Positions 1 through 5,872 of a stretch of 9,157 nt of DNA are shown here, piece by piece. The notes under the pieces were generated by a model that was not told the origin of the DNA, ran no database searches, and saw only the letters and a list, made by a program, of their open reading frames with translations. Positions within the stretch are counted from its first letter, which is position 1, and each line of letters begins with the position of its first letter. The position numbers were made by a program, and so were the translations under genes. The DNA is from Desulfovibrionaceae bacterium (lineage in GTDB: Bacteria > Desulfobacterota > Desulfovibrionia > Desulfovibrionales > Desulfovibrionaceae): positions 1 to 9,157 of the forward strand of contig JAUNSE010000054.1 in the NCBI GenBank assembly GCA_030539415.1. Reading direction: 5' to 3'.

Positions 1-637
1 TATACAGGGGCAGCAGCAGCGTGCCTATGGCCGAGCCGATGGCAACGCCCACGCAGTAGCCGGTCATGCCCTGCACCAGGCCGAGCTGCTGCAGACCGAC
101 GACGGAGGAGATGATGCAGCCGTTGTAGATGAGCGGCGCCAGCGCCGGAATGATGAACTGCCTGCGCAGAAAGAGCAGGGCGGATACACAGGATCCGGTT
201 AGGAAGAAGATCTGCGTGGGCAGCGTCATGCACATGAAAAACTGCAGCCGCTCGCTCTGGGGTTCGGCAAGGCCGGGCGCCGCGATATGGGAGAGCGGCC
301 CGACAAAGGCCAGGGCGATGCAGGTGATGCCCACTGCGGCCAGGGTCATCCAGGTGAGCACGGTCGAGAAGAACTTCCATGCGTCGGCCTCGTCCTCGGC
401 AAAGCGCTTGGAGAGCAGGGGGATGAGCGTGATGCTCATGAAGCCGCCGGCCAGCAGGTAGTTGATGATGTCCGGCACGACAAAGGCGGCAAAATACACA
501 TCGGCTTCGGATCCGGCGCCGAACTGCCACGAAATGAACTTTTCGCGCACAAGCCCCATGAATCTTGAGATGATGGCGCTTGCCGCCAGAAGCAGCGCGG
601 CCATGCCCATGCCCTGTGTCCTTGCCAGTATGCCCAT
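1..637 (-). CDS. murJ: Lipid II flippase MurJ (MviN family), N-terminal part, cut by window edge
   Basis: MurJ is an inner-membrane flippase of the MOP superfamily that moves undecaprenyl-linked peptidoglycan precursor (lipid II) to the outer leaflet. The reading frame is open from the ATG at 637 to the window edge, giving 212 residues of a family that is usually about 500-530. The start reads MGILARTQGMGMAALLLAAS, followed by the typical 'SRFMGLVRE' and 'GAGSEADVYFAAFVVPDIIN' segments of TM1 and its following loop; hydrophobic helices continue to the edge. The Arg of 'GLVRE' and the 'ADVYFAAF' stretch are family hallmarks. The start is supported by AGAAGGA five bases before the ATG. It lies 105 bases after the rnr stop on the same strand, with no U-tract terminator between, so co-transcription is likely. 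The C-terminal half is outside the window, so integrity cannot be judged. Confidence 0.9.
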   Translation of the reverse strand, partial: MGILARTQGMGMAALLLAASAIISRFMGLVREKFISWQFGAGSEADVYFAAFVVPDIINYLLAGGFMSITLIPLLSKRFAEDEADAWKFFSTVLTWMTLAAVGITCIALAFVGPLSHIAAPGLAEPQSERLQFFMCMTLPTQIFFLTGSCVSALLFLRRQFIIPALAPLIYNGCIISSVVGLQQLGLVQGMTGYCVGVAIGSAIGTLLLPLY

Positions 638-639
638 GT

Positions 640-724
640 CAGTCCTTCTTCGGCTCCGTACCGCAAGCCGCAGCGCGGCCTTGGAGGCCGCGCCGGCGGC
701 CGCGAACGCTCCGAAGAAGGACCG
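640..724 (-). promoter_or_regulatory. rnr-murJ spacer: long-range helix that would bury the murJ ribosome binding site
   Basis: Seen in the sequence: on the minus-strand transcript, bases 722-711 (GTCCTTCTTCGG) are exactly complementary to 653-642 (CCGAAGAAGGAC). One G-U and one C-G pair extend this to 14 pairs (724-711 with 653-640). The 3' arm contains the murJ Shine-Dalgarno sequence AGAAGGA. The 57-base interval between the arms holds a second, perfect 9-bp GC hairpin (693-685 with 681-673, loop of 3). Neither stem is followed by a U-run, so this does not look like a terminator. Inference: a translational control or coupling element for murJ, since the rnr stop codon is only 18 bases ahead of the 5' arm. 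Confidence 0.5.
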
Positions 725-742
725 TTCACGGCAGTCGGTGCC

Positions 743-3631
743 CTATCTGTGCTTTTTGTGCCGTCCTTCCCTGGCTGCCCCGCTCTTTTTGCGGCGCCCG
801 CCTTCAGACGGCCGGTACTGCTCCAAGCGGCTTGTCCTGAAGTTGATGTACAGGGTCACAGGATCAAGGCTGCTCAGCGAAACCTCGAGATGGGTTCCCA
901 CGGCTATGCTTCTGCCGCTGAACTCATCCGTCAGGCAATCGTGAAAGGGATCATACTCCATCCAGCCGTGATTGCCCAGATCGCGCACATGCACCAGTCC
1001 CTCGACCGGCACATCGTCGAGCTCCACAAAGACGCCGAAGGGCTGCACCGAGGAGACGGTGGCTTTCCAGACCGTGCCGCGGGGCTGGCGGCTCATCCAC
1101 ATGCAGGCAATGCGCTTGTTCATTTCGCGCTCGCATTCGATGGCCGCCCGCTCCTGCGTGTTGATGATGTCCGCCACGCGCTCGAGCCGTCTGCCGGAAG
1201 GGACGGGACCGGGCCCGAGTCCGAGGGCGAGCTTGAGCGCCCTGTGCACCAGAAGGTCCGCGTAGCGCCGTATGGGGGAGGTGAAGTGGCAGTAGGCCTC
1301 GGAGGCCAGGCCGTAATGCCCGATATTGTTCCCGGAGTAACGGGCCTGGGACATGGTCCGCACGCACAGCCTGTTGAAGACGTACTCGCCGGGCGTCCCG
1401 GCAAAGCCGCGGAGCAGCTCGGGAAGGTTCATGGAGTCGGGCGCCCGCCCCTTCGGCATAAGTCCGCAGCTCGCAAGCTGTCTTCTGAACATTTCCAGCT
1501 TGTCGCCTTCGGGGGCAGGATGCACGCGGTAGAGGAAGGGAATTTCACTTTTGCCGAGGAAGACGGCCACGGCCTCGTTGGCCGCAATCATGAACTCCTC
1601 CACCAGACGGTGCATGTCGTGGCGGTCGGCCCTGAACAGTCCTGTGATGTGTCCCTGTCCGTCAAATTCGGCTTCAGGCTCGGGCAGATCGAAATCCAGC
1701 GAGCCCCTGTCCCGCCTGACCTTTGCCAGAACGCGGTAGAGCTCCAGGGCCGCGTCCAGCATGGAAAGGATCTCGGATGCGCGGGGATTGGCGCCCGCGA
1801 AGGCGGCAAGAGCCGTCTCGTCCCTGTCCAGGGCAAGGCTTTTCGCTCCGTCGTAGGTCAGCCTCGCGGCGGAGCGCATGATCCCGGTGCCGAAGGAAGT
1901 CCGCCGCATCCGCCCTGAAGGCGAGAAGTCCATGGCCGCCCAGACCACGAGTCTGTCCCGGTCCGGGACAAGGGAGCAGAGGTCGTTGGAGAGCCGTTCC
2001 GGCAGCATGGGGGCCACGGAGGTGGGAAAATACCAGGAATTGCCTCTTGCCAGCGCCTCCCTGTCCAGAGGGGTGCCAGGCTTCACATAGTGGCTCACGT
2101 CGGCGATGGCCACGCGCAGAAGCCAGCCGCCCCCGGAAACTCTTTCCACGCAGACGGCATCGTCAAAGTCCCTGGCCGACGCGCCGTCCATGGTGACGAA
2201 GGGCAGTTCGCGCAGGTCCGCGCGACTGTCCGTCACGTCAGGGGAAAGATCTCCGGAAAGAGCGGCCGTCTCTCTCAGCACATCGTCAGGGAAGCCTCCG
2301 GGCGCCTGATGGTTGATTCTGGTCAATGACTCCTGATCCGCTATGCTGGAAAGGGCAGGGCGGCGCTGCAGCACCTTCACCCAGATGCTGTGCGCGTCGC
2401 GTCGCGTGATGACGGCTTCGACAATGTCCGAGGGCCTGAGCGGGCCGCAGCCCTTTTCAATGAGAAAGAATCTGCAGAATTCCCGGGCCGCGGATCTGGC
2501 CCTGGGACGGGCGGGCTTCGGGAAGGGACCGCGCGGCGTTCCGTACCAGCTGTTCTTCATGCCGCCGATTTCCAGAGTCAGCGGACGGGTGGAGGAGGCA
2601 GTGACCTCATCGACGATGCATTCCGCGGGACTGCCCGGGCCGGCCGGCTCGCAGACTGTCACGCGCACGCAGTCCCCGCAGACAAGGGGGAAGGTTCTGC
2701 GGCGCACGGCAAGCCTCTGCCCAGGTCCGTTTTCGTCACCAATGCGGACAAAGGCGAGGCCATGCTCGCAGCAGTACACGCCCTCGACAGGGCCGTCCGC
2801 GGAGGGGTGGGACGGGCGCCAGGGGAATTCGGCGCCAGTGGCGGCGTCAGTCTGCTCCGGGAACGCTTCATCCAGTCCGGGGGCCTCAATGGGGGAAGCT
2901 TCGTCCCATTTGTCCCGTTCGGCGCCGTGTCCGCTGCGGCGGGAAGCGCGCGGACTCTCTGCGGCATGGTACATGCCGTGATGGAATCTGAGCCTGCCGG
3001 AGCGTTCGAGCCTTTTCAGCAGCTGCTGCAGTTCCTTCTGACCATGCCTGTCCCCCGCGAGGCCGAAGAGCCTGATCAGTCTGTCCGGATCAACGCCTCC
3101 GTCGTCGGCCGCGCGTTCAAGCACGGCCGCCTCGCTCAGTTCCGGCGGCAGACTCCATTTGTGTCCGCTGCGGACAATGCGCCCGCTGCGCTTCAGCTCG
3201 CGGAGCATGTCGTCGGCCTGGTCCGCGTCCACGCCGCCTTTCTGGCCCAGGGCGGCAAGAAGTTTGCGGGTGGAGAGCGCGCCGTCTTCCAGCGCCTCCA
3301 GGATGCTCTCCCGGTTGAGCCCGCACAGCTGCCAGACCCGGCCGATGAAGGAGATCCGGCCTTTGCGGCGCAGCTGCGCGAGAGCGGAACTCACATCCTC
3401 CATTTCCTCCGGCGTGTCGAGGCCGAGCGCCGCGCAGATTTCTCTGCGCCTGAGTTGTGCGCCATCGGCCAGCAGTTTGAGAATGTCCCGCCCAAGGCCG
3501 CTGCCGCCGTTTTCCTGGCTGTCCCAGCGTCTGACTTTTCGAATGCTTCTGCTGCCGTTCCTTTGAACGGGCGCGTTTTCACCGCGTTTGTTTCTGTCTT
3601 TTTTTTCGATACGCGAGTTTCTTTTGTGCAT
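743..3631 (-). CDS. rnr: Ribonuclease R family 3'-5' exoribonuclease, 962 aa, with extended N-terminus
   Basis: RNase R degrades structured RNA processively from the 3' end and acts in mRNA, rRNA and tmRNA-linked decay in the cytoplasm. The RNB core is clear: 'FVTMDGASARDFDDAV' carries the four metal-binding aspartates (D482, D488, D490, D491), and 'HFTSPIRRYADLLVHR' (782-797) is the conserved C-terminal RNB motif. A S1 domain follows at about 850-935 ('GTVWKATVSSVQPFGVFVEL'), then a basic tail (945-962). The N-terminus holds three winged-helix-like repeats (about 48-102, 107-161, 167-222), then an acidic, proline-rich linker (about 224-280) and cold-shock-like OB segments (about 281-420). 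At 962 residues it is longer than the roughly 810 of E. coli RNase R. The start at 3631 (MHKRNSRIEK) is chosen because GAGGA lies seven bases ahead. The frame stays open upstream to 3784, but that part is not protein-like. An A8 run sits at codons 9-11. murJ follows on the same strand. Confidence 0.93.
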   Translation of the reverse strand: MHKRNSRIEKKDRNKRGENAPVQRNGSRSIRKVRRWDSQENGGSGLGRDILKLLADGAQLRRREICAALGLDTPEEMEDVSSALAQLRRKGRISFIGRVWQLCGLNRESILEALEDGALSTRKLLAALGQKGGVDADQADDMLRELKRSGRIVRSGHKWSLPPELSEAAVLERAADDGGVDPDRLIRLFGLAGDRHGQKELQQLLKRLERSGRLRFHHGMYHAAESPRASRRSGHGAERDKWDEASPIEAPGLDEAFPEQTDAATGAEFPWRPSHPSADGPVEGVYCCEHGLAFVRIGDENGPGQRLAVRRRTFPLVCGDCVRVTVCEPAGPGSPAECIVDEVTASSTRPLTLEIGGMKNSWYGTPRGPFPKPARPRARSAAREFCRFFLIEKGCGPLRPSDIVEAVITRRDAHSIWVKVLQRRPALSSIADQESLTRINHQAPGGFPDDVLRETAALSGDLSPDVTDSRADLRELPFVTMDGASARDFDDAVCVERVSGGGWLLRVAIADVSHYVKPGTPLDREALARGNSWYFPTSVAPMLPERLSNDLCSLVPDRDRLVVWAAMDFSPSGRMRRTSFGTGIMRSAARLTYDGAKSLALDRDETALAAFAGANPRASEILSMLDAALELYRVLAKVRRDRGSLDFDLPEPEAEFDGQGHITGLFRADRHDMHRLVEEFMIAANEAVAVFLGKSEIPFLYRVHPAPEGDKLEMFRRQLASCGLMPKGRAPDSMNLPELLRGFAGTPGEYVFNRLCVRTMSQARYSGNNIGHYGLASEAYCHFTSPIRRYADLLVHRALKLALGLGPGPVPSGRRLERVADIINTQERAAIECEREMNKRIACMWMSRQPRGTVWKATVSSVQPFGVFVELDDVPVEGLVHVRDLGNHGWMEYDPFHDCLTDEFSGRSIAVGTHLEVSLSSLDPVTLYINFRTSRLEQYRPSEGGRRKKSGAAREGRHKKHR

Positions 3632-3952
3632 ATATCCTCGTTGGCTTTGAAGTGTATGGGGTCTTTGCGCGAATTCGAACCGATGTCCAGTACCAGCGAG
3701 ACGTCGGAAGTTCGAGCAAGCCTGTCCATTTGCTAATGTCCGTCCCGGGCCGGTGGCGCGCAAAAGATGCCTCCGGTGGCCCATGCTCTCTGTCCTGTCG
3801 TTTTTGCGTGCGTTCTGCCGGGCCGATGCCGCGAGCTTGCGGCAGCGGCGAAATATTCCGTTATATCGGGGGCGAATGCAAGCGCTATTTTGCCGGTGCG
3901 GGACAGGTCGCGGAAAGGGCGGGCCTGTCCATGCACGCTTTCGGGCACGGAC

Positions 3953-3992
3953 AAAAAGAGAGGGGATGCCGCTGTACGGACATCCCCTCTCT
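3953..3992 (-). terminator. Rho-independent terminator of the BI-1 gene
   Basis: A perfect 12-bp stem (AGAGAGGGGATG at 3957-3968 and CATCCCCTCTCT at 3981-3992) encloses a 12-base loop in which CCG/CGG can pair again. On the minus strand it is followed at once by TTTTT (3957-3953). It starts 66 bases after the BI-1 stop codon and points away from that gene, so it should separate BI-1 from rnr. Confidence 0.85.
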
Positions 3993-4022
3993 CAAACGTG
4001 AGAAAAACTGTGATGACGGAAT

Positions 4023-4046
4023 CGTGACCGAACTGTGCCGGTCACG
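4023..4046 (-). repeat. 8-bp inverted repeat directly after the BI-1 stop
   Basis: CGTGACCG (4023-4030) and CGGTCACG (4039-4046) are perfectly complementary with 8 bases between. It begins 12 bases past the BI-1 stop codon and precedes the U-tract terminator. There is no U-run after it, so it is more likely a 3'-UTR stabilising hairpin than a terminator. Confidence 0.45.
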
Positions 4047-4058
4047 CCGGATATGGTC

Positions 4059-4772
4059 TTATTCGGAGCGGCCGCTGAAGAGGCGGAGCAGCATGAGGAA
4101 GAGGTTGATGAAGTCGAGGTACAGGGTCAGGGCGCCGAGAATGGCGCCGCGGCGAACGGCGGTGCCGTCATCGAGGGGCGCCATGGCGCCGAACTGGCGC
4201 AGCTTCTGGGTGTCGTAGGCGGTCAGGCCGGTGAAGACCAGGACGCCGCACACGCTGATGACAAAGTCCATCATGGAGCTGCCCAGGAAGATGTTCACGA
4301 TGGAGGCGATGATGATGCCGATCAGGCCCATGAACAGGAAGGTGCCCATGCCGGAGAGGTCTCTCTTCGTGACTGTTCCGTAGATGGACATGGCCAGGAA
4401 CATGCCGGCGCAGGTGAAGAAGGCGTTGGCGATGGAGCCGATGGGGTAGACAATGAAGATGGACGACAGCGTGACGCCGGTCAGAGCCGCGTAGAGCAGG
4501 AACATGGCCGTGGCCATGGGGGCCGACATTCTGTGCACGGCGGCGGAGATGGCGATGACAATGCCGAACTGGGCCACGATAAGCACAATCGGAATGATGG
4601 AGTTGCTGAAGATGGCGGCGGCGATGCTGGGGCTGGAGGCGACAGCGAGGGCCACGCAGGCGGTCAGGACCAGACCGACGGTCATCCAGGTGTACACGTG
4701 GCGCATGTATTCGGCGGCCACGCTGAAGGTCGACTGATAGGTTCTGGCCTGGGTGTTGAAATTGAAGGACAT
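4059..4772 (-). CDS. Bax inhibitor-1 / YccA-YbhL family integral membrane protein
   Basis: Members of the BI-1 (TMBIM, formerly UPF0005) family are small inner-membrane proteins. Some form pH-sensitive calcium leak channels (Bacillus YetJ), and E. coli YccA modulates the FtsH protease. The 237-residue protein has seven hydrophobic segments at about 29-49, 59-79, 85-107, 113-133, 143-163, 169-185 and 207-232. The signature 'FTGLTAYDTQKLRQ' is at 180-193 and 'LYLDFINLFLMLLR' at 217-230. D187 and D220 fit the conserved aspartate pair that senses pH in YetJ. I chose ATG 4772 because GGGGGAAG precedes it closely and the protein then begins like the family (SFNFNTQARTYQ); the frame runs upstream to 4979 but that stretch is not protein-like. 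It is a single-gene unit with its own terminator, divergent from the cyclophilin gene. The exact cellular role and partner cannot be read from the sequence. Confidence 0.92.
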   Translation of the reverse strand: MSFNFNTQARTYQSTFSVAAEYMRHVYTWMTVGLVLTACVALAVASSPSIAAAIFSNSIIPIVLIVAQFGIVIAISAAVHRMSAPMATAMFLLYAALTGVTLSSIFIVYPIGSIANAFFTCAGMFLAMSIYGTVTKRDLSGMGTFLFMGLIGIIIASIVNIFLGSSMMDFVISVCGVLVFTGLTAYDTQKLRQFGAMAPLDDGTAVRRGAILGALTLYLDFINLFLMLLRLFSGRSE

Positions 4773-4831
4773 TACTTCCCCCGTAAAAATGTTGGAGCCC
4801 GAAGGGCGTGTTGCATGCGGTTTTGATGGAG

Positions 4832-4863
4832 CGGCGGGCCGGCCCCCCGCCGGAGCGCTCCGG
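4832..4863 (-). promoter_or_regulatory. Two overlapping GC-rich hairpins in the BI-1 leader
   Basis: CGGCGGG (4832-4838) pairs with CCCGCCG (4846-4852). The perfect 14-base palindrome CCGGAGCGCTCCGG (4850-4863) shares three bases with that stem, so the two folds exclude each other. They lie 60-91 bases upstream of the BI-1 start, inside the probable leader. No known riboswitch is recognised; a structured leader with a regulatory or stabilising role is inferred only. Confidence 0.35.
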
Positions 4864-4904
4864 AGTCCGGCATGTGCCGTCCGCCCGGGAAACGCATTAC
4901 TGGT

Positions 4905-4932
4905 TATATAAGACTTGTTCGAGGTTGCACAA
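4905..4932 (-). promoter_or_regulatory. Candidate sigma-70-type promoter for the BI-1 gene
   Basis: Read on the minus strand, TTGTGC (4932-4927) and TATATA (4910-4905) are 16 bases apart. The -10 matches four of six consensus bases and sits in the only AT-rich patch of the region; the -35 matches three. Transcription would begin near 4898 and give a leader of about 125 bases. The -35 overlaps one of the TGCAC motifs of this spacer. Confidence 0.35.
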
Positions 4933-5002
4933 GGGCCCCGGAGCGTGAAAAGTGCAGTGAGACAATGACGCTGCACCACCTATCTGTATAGAAACTATGC
5001 AC
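4926..5002. promoter_or_regulatory. Cluster of four TGCAC/GTGCA motifs, possible operator array
   Basis: TGCAC occurs at 4926-4930, 4972-4976 and 4998-5002, and its complement GTGCA at 4952-4956, so successive start positions differ by 26, 20 and 26 bases. Two pairs form inverted repeats: AAAGTGCA (4949-4956) with TGCACTTT (4998-5005), and GTGCAG (4952-4957) with CTGCAC (4971-4976). The first copy overlaps the proposed BI-1 -35. No regulator is recognised. Confidence 0.3.
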
Positions 5003-5039
5003 TTTGTTCATTCGTTAGGCCGGTCTGGCCGTCTCTGGC

Positions 5040-5068
5040 TTGTCGGAAGCGGTTTTCCGTGCTAGCCT
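5040..5068 (+). promoter_or_regulatory. Candidate extended -10 promoter for the cyclophilin gene
   Basis: TTGTCG (5040-5045; four of six bases of the -35 consensus) lies 17 bases before TAGCCT (5063-5068). The -10 is preceded by TG one base away, giving the TGnTAnnnT extended form. A start near 5075 would leave a leader of about 120 bases before the ATG at 5195. Confidence 0.4.
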
Positions 5069-5159
5069 TTCTGCTGCCTTTCAGGGCAAATTCTCTTCTG
5101 ATTACGGCCTTGTGCGGAAGTTTTTCCCGCAGCGTGGGCCGGATGCTTCAACCCCGGAC

Positions 5160-5197
5160 AGGAGGAGCCGCCCGCAAAGCGGCGAAAAGTATCCATG
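5160..5197 (+). promoter_or_regulatory. Cyclophilin ribosome binding site separated from the start by a hairpin
   Basis: A strong AGGAGG (5160-5165) is 29 bases from the ATG at 5195, too far for normal use. Between them GCCGC (5167-5171) can pair with GCGGC (5179-5183) around a 7-base loop. Folding removes 17 bases and leaves an effective gap of about 12. The only closer purine run is GAAAAG (5184-5189). The start itself is secure because a signal peptide begins at it. Confidence 0.4.
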
Positions 5198-5788
5198 ACA
5201 AAAAAAATTTTTATGATTTTCGCGGCCGCGGCTCTGCTGCTCGGCGGCCTGACCTTCGCCGGTCCGGCCCGGGCCGCGGACACCATCGTGCAGATTGACA
5301 CCAGCATGGGAAAGATTCTGCTTCGCCTCGACGAGCGCAGAGCTCCCATCACCGTGGCCAACTTCCTGCAGTATGCCAAATCCGGCTTCTACGACGGAAC
5401 GATTTTCCATCGCGTCATCAAGGGCTTCATGATTCAGGGCGGCGGCTACACTCCCGAACTCAAGCAGAAGGACGCGCACGCTCCCATCAAGAACGAGGCG
5501 ACCATGGAGACGCGCAACGCGCAGTACACCATCGCCATGGCCCGCACGGCCGACCCCAACTCCGCCACCAGCCAGTTCTTCATCAACACGAAGAACAACC
5601 GCTTCCTTGATCCCGACCGCGCTCAGGACGGCGTGGGCTATGCGGTTTTCGGCCGCGTCATACAGGGCAAGGAGGTCGTCAACAAGATTGAGGCCGTCGA
5701 GACCACCAACAGACATCCCTTCTACAAGGACGTCCCCGTGACGCCGGTGGTCATCAAGTCCGTCACCGTGCTGAGCTCCCAGCAGTAG
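5195..5788 (+). CDS. ppiA: Exported cyclophilin-type peptidyl-prolyl cis-trans isomerase
   Basis: It catalyses cis-trans isomerisation of peptide bonds before proline and assists folding of exported proteins. The 197-residue product starts with a signal peptide: MTKKIF, a hydrophobic core at about 6-22, and an 'ARA-A' cleavage site after residue 27, so the mature enzyme should be periplasmic. The cyclophilin core follows: 'FHRVIKGFMIQGG' (71-83) carries R73, F78 and Q81, matching the catalytic R55, F60 and Q63 of human CypA, and 'SQFFIN' is at 126-131. F137 replaces the CypA tryptophan, as in bacterial enzymes of low cyclosporin affinity. 'FGRVIQGKEVVNKIE' is the usual C-terminal motif. The gene symbol is by analogy with the exported E. 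coli PpiA. It is the only plus-strand gene here, divergent from BI-1 and convergent with mnmA. The first codons form an A8T5 run. Confidence 0.95.
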   Translation: MTKKIFMIFAAAALLLGGLTFAGPARAADTIVQIDTSMGKILLRLDERRAPITVANFLQYAKSGFYDGTIFHRVIKGFMIQGGGYTPELKQKDAHAPIKNEATMETRNAQYTIAMARTADPNSATSQFFINTKNNRFLDPDRAQDGVGYAVFGRVIQGKEVVNKIEAVETTNRHPFYKDVPVTPVVIKSVTVLSSQQ

Positions 5789-5832
5789 CGCGGCCGGCAC
5801 CAGTCGGATGCCGCAGCGGCGCGGCTTTTCAC

Positions 5833-5866
5833 GGCCTGGCACCTCTTTCCGGGTGCCGGGCCTTTT
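5833..5866 (+). terminator. Rho-independent terminator of the cyclophilin gene
   Basis: GGCCTGGCACC (5833-5843) pairs with GGTGCCGGGCC (5852-5862) over 11 positions including one T-G pair, with an 8-base loop, followed by TTTTCGTT (5863-5870). It starts 44 bases after the stop and ends seven bases before the convergent mnmA stop. A smaller stem with a TTTT tail lies just ahead (GCCGC/GCGGC within about 5809-5828). Neither gives a U-run on the minus strand, so mnmA has no visible intrinsic terminator. Confidence 0.85.
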
Positions 5867-5872
5867 CGTTCC

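Larger units (their letters stand above)
3632..4058. other. Gene-free spacer between rnr and the BI-1 gene
   Basis: No reading frame here has a ribosome binding site and a protein-like product. It holds the BI-1 terminator (3953-3992), an 8-bp inverted repeat just after the BI-1 stop (4023-4046), a 7-bp inverted repeat GGACAGG/CCTGTCC (3901-3907 and 3924-3930) and a 6-bp stem TGCCGC/GCGGCA (3827-3832 and 3839-3844). The rnr promoter must lie here, because the BI-1 terminator separates the two genes. The best match I can find is TTCGAA (3679-3674) and TACACT (3656-3651) with a 17-base gap. It is weak and would leave a very short leader, so I do not call it separately. Confidence 0.5.
4773..5194. 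other. Divergent intergenic region between BI-1 and the cyclophilin gene
   Basis: This is a 422-base spacer without a credible gene. It contains the two promoter candidates, the BI-1 leader hairpins, the TGCAC cluster (4926-5002), a 7-bp imperfect inverted repeat TGTATAG-AAA-CTATGCA (4985-5001) and the cyclophilin ribosome binding site. Short frames here run into the neighbouring genes out of frame, or lack a start signal. Confidence 0.6.

Noticed and set aside
3660..3730. tRNA-like GGTTCGAATTC element on the minus strand upstream of rnr
   Set aside because: It resembles a T-loop, but the flanking five bases do not pair and no acceptor stem or anticodon arm can be drawn.
749..3736. Long plus-strand open frames (749-1918 and 2390-3736) antisense to rnr
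   Set aside because: They mirror the codon pattern of a high-GC gene on the other strand, have no domain or hydrophobic pattern, and no ribosome binding site, while the minus-strand frame carries complete RNase R motifs.
3632..3784. Longer rnr starting at 3784
   Set aside because: The added 51 residues are Arg- and Gly-rich without conservation pattern, and a good ribosome binding site precedes the ATG at 3631.
4035..4826. Plus-strand 263-codon frame, rich in Gly, His, Asp and Glu, opposite the BI-1 gene
   Set aside because: Its composition is the antisense image of a hydrophobic membrane protein; the minus strand encodes a clear BI-1 family protein.
4773..4979. Longer BI-1 protein starting at 4979
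   Set aside because: The extension crosses GC-rich palindromes and the promoter candidate, is not protein-like, and the family begins at the ATG at 4772.
5102..5842. Minus-strand 246-codon frame opposite the cyclophilin gene
   Set aside because: It is a shadow of a gene with all cyclophilin catalytic residues and a signal peptide; no domain is visible in it.
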